DNA of 64,000 bases from Acetivibrio clariflavus DSM 19732 (GTDB lineage: Bacteria > Bacillota > Clostridia > Acetivibrionales > Acetivibrionaceae): the NCBI RefSeq assembly GCF_000237085.1, contig NC_016627.1:3472118-3536117 (forward strand), written 5' to 3'. The translations under genes were made by a program, and so were the position numbers. Below the pieces are notes generated by a model, which worked only from the letters and a program-made list of their open reading frames with translations, did no database searches and was not told the origin of the DNA. The number at the start of each line of letters is the position of its first letter. Position 1 is the stretch's first letter. Shown piece after piece: positions 62,994 to 64,000 of the stretch.

Positions 62994-64000
62994 CTATTTT
63001 CCCATAATCACTTCCGCTTTATGTTCCTTTTTGTCATCTACCAGAGCAATTATTTTATCTTCAAGTTCCTTTCCGTCCAGGATTACCTTTTTAACCCCTT
63101 TGTTAACACCTTCCGGGTTTTTTATTGTTATATAATATTGTGTATCTTTGTATTTATACTTAATATCAAAGTCCTTCCATTCTTTAGGTATACATGGGTC
63201 TATAGACAGCCTGTCTCCATTCTTTTTAAATCCAAGAATGTATTCAACGCCAACCCTGTACATCCAGCCTGCGGCTCCGGTATACCATGACCATCCTCCC
63301 CGGCCTGTATGGGGTTCAACCGAATATACATCCGCAGCAATTATATAAGGTTCTGCTTTATATTTGGAAATCTCAATCTGCGTCTTTGCATGATTAATTG
63401 GATTTATCAAATTGAACAATTCGGTTGCTTTATCACCGTCCCCAAGCATTGCAAAGGCCATGACAACCCAGCAGGCTGCGTGGGTATACTGTCCTCCGTT
63501 TTCCCTTACTCCGGGAACATAGCTTTTTATATAACCAGGTTCCAAATCACCTTCGTCAAAAGGAGGTGTAAGAAGTTTAATAAGTCCTTCATCCCTTTTT
63601 ACAAGGTAGTTTTCCAGAGCATTCATTGCCATATTGATTCTATCCTTGTTACCGGCACCGGATATAACCGCCCATGACTGAGCAAGGGAGTCAATTTGGC
63701 ATTCACTGTTCTGAATAGATCCCAGCGGCCGTCCGTCGTCAAAATATGCCCTCCTGTACCAGTTTCCATCCCAGGCATTTTCTTCAATAGCTTTTGCAAT
63801 TTCCATTGCAATGTTGGAATATCTCTCAGCCCGTTCTTCTTCTCCAAAGCTTTGGCAAATAGGAACAAACTTCGTCAGGATTGAGTACAAAAACCATCCT
63901 AACCAAACGCTTTCTCCTTTTCCTTTGTTGCCAACGGTATTCATTCCATCGTTCCAGTCACCGGATCCAATTAAAGGAATCCCATGCTCGCCGAATTTCA
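62994..64000 (-). CDS. GH94 phosphorylase-type enzyme, C-terminal part
   Basis: The frame is open to the right edge, so the 5' end lies outside the window; about 335 residues are visible. The catalytic segment GSGDWNDGMN, with the general acid Asp, is at the start of the visible part, and PHTGRGGWSWYTGAAGWMYR and PCIPKEWKDFDIKYKYKDTQY follow. These are typical of the C-terminal (alpha/alpha)6 and beta domains of GH94 cellobiose, cellodextrin or chitobiose phosphorylases and of cyclic beta-1,2-glucan synthase-type proteins. The visible part does not separate these. Intracellular phosphorolysis of beta-glucosides would fit the cellulose-degrading host. Confidence 0.9.
   Translation of the reverse strand, partial: KFGEHGIPLIGSGDWNDGMNTVGNKGKGESVWLGWFLYSILTKFVPICQSFGEEERAERYSNIAMEIAKAIEENAWDGNWYRRAYFDDGRPLGSIQNSECQIDSLAQSWAVISGAGNKDRINMAMNALENYLVKRDEGLIKLLTPPFDEGDLEPGYIKSYVPGVRENGGQYTHAACWVVMAFAMLGDGDKATELFNLINPINHAKTQIEISKYKAEPYIIAADVYSVEPHTGRGGWSWYTGAAGWMYRVGVEYILGFKKNGDRLSIDPCIPKEWKDFDIKYKYKDTQYYITIKNPEGVNKGVKKVILDGKELEDKIIALVDDKKEHKAEVIMGK

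Overview
The window looks like chromosomal DNA of a thermophilic, cellulosome-forming, spore-forming clostridium, most likely Acetivibrio (Clostridium) thermocellus or a very close relative. The reasons are a family 9 endoglucanase with two family 3 carbohydrate-binding modules and a type I dockerin, an SLH-domain surface protein, a GH94 phosphorylase-type enzyme, spore genes (SspH-like SASP, PrkA-YhbH-SpoVR), AT-rich intergenic DNA and strong AGGAGG ribosome binding sites. The species is inferred from recall of the families; no search was run.

Layout. 1-1000: a repeat-rich non-coding region behind a gene cut by the left edge. 1012-9100: amino-sugar and c-di-AMP block on the minus strand, cdaA-cdaR-FAD protein, then glmM, then glmS preceded by a glmS ribozyme. 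9365-11745: AmmeMemoRadiSam genes with a 33-residue membrane peptide. 12330-15994: ferrous iron uptake (feoA, feoB, a 52-residue Cys-rich FeoB partner missed by length cut-offs) with three DtxR-type palindromes, a DtxR-family regulator, and an orphan-looking c-di-GMP-I riboswitch pointing into the feo locus from the other side. 16168-24896: envelope and signalling genes (beta-lactamase fold protein, PII-like c-di-AMP receptor, D,D-carboxypeptidase, PilZ protein, two RMD1/DUF155 paralogues, SASP, lipoprotein). 25032-27863: the cellulase. 28127-33294: a MetF-like protein, an unknown, glucuronate isomerase, and an orphan gene bracketed by two inverted ~100-bp MITE-like repeats. 33652-36971: the SLH protein and tRNA-Thr(CGU). 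37198-39161: a decayed PLP aminotransferase and an anchored unknown. 39538-43056: S-adenosylhomocysteine and nucleoside recycling (deaminase, ahcY, purine nucleoside phosphorylase). 43264-45160: an IS1182-like element. 45187-49795: prkA-yhbH-spoVR. 50578-55407: unknown membrane or surface proteins and a split TauE/SafE pair. 55733-60344: clpS-clpA-aat plus a DUF3810 membrane metallopeptidase-like gene, a complete-looking Leu/Phe N-degron module in a Gram-positive. 60492-60699: a palindromic element. 60812-64000: two membrane-associated unknowns (one broken at an A8 tract) and the C-terminal part of a GH94 enzyme.

Three second-messenger circuits meet here: c-di-AMP is made by CdaA, probably tuned by CdaR beside GlmM, and sensed by a DarA-type receptor; c-di-GMP is read by a PilZ protein and by a GEMM-I riboswitch. 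Amino-sugar synthesis is feedback controlled at RNA level by the ribozyme. The strongest candidates for something new are the riboswitch that seems to control only a short RNA antisense to the feo 3' end, the 20-bp-phased repeats at the left edge, the MITE-bracketed orphan gene, and the clpS-clpA-aat cluster.
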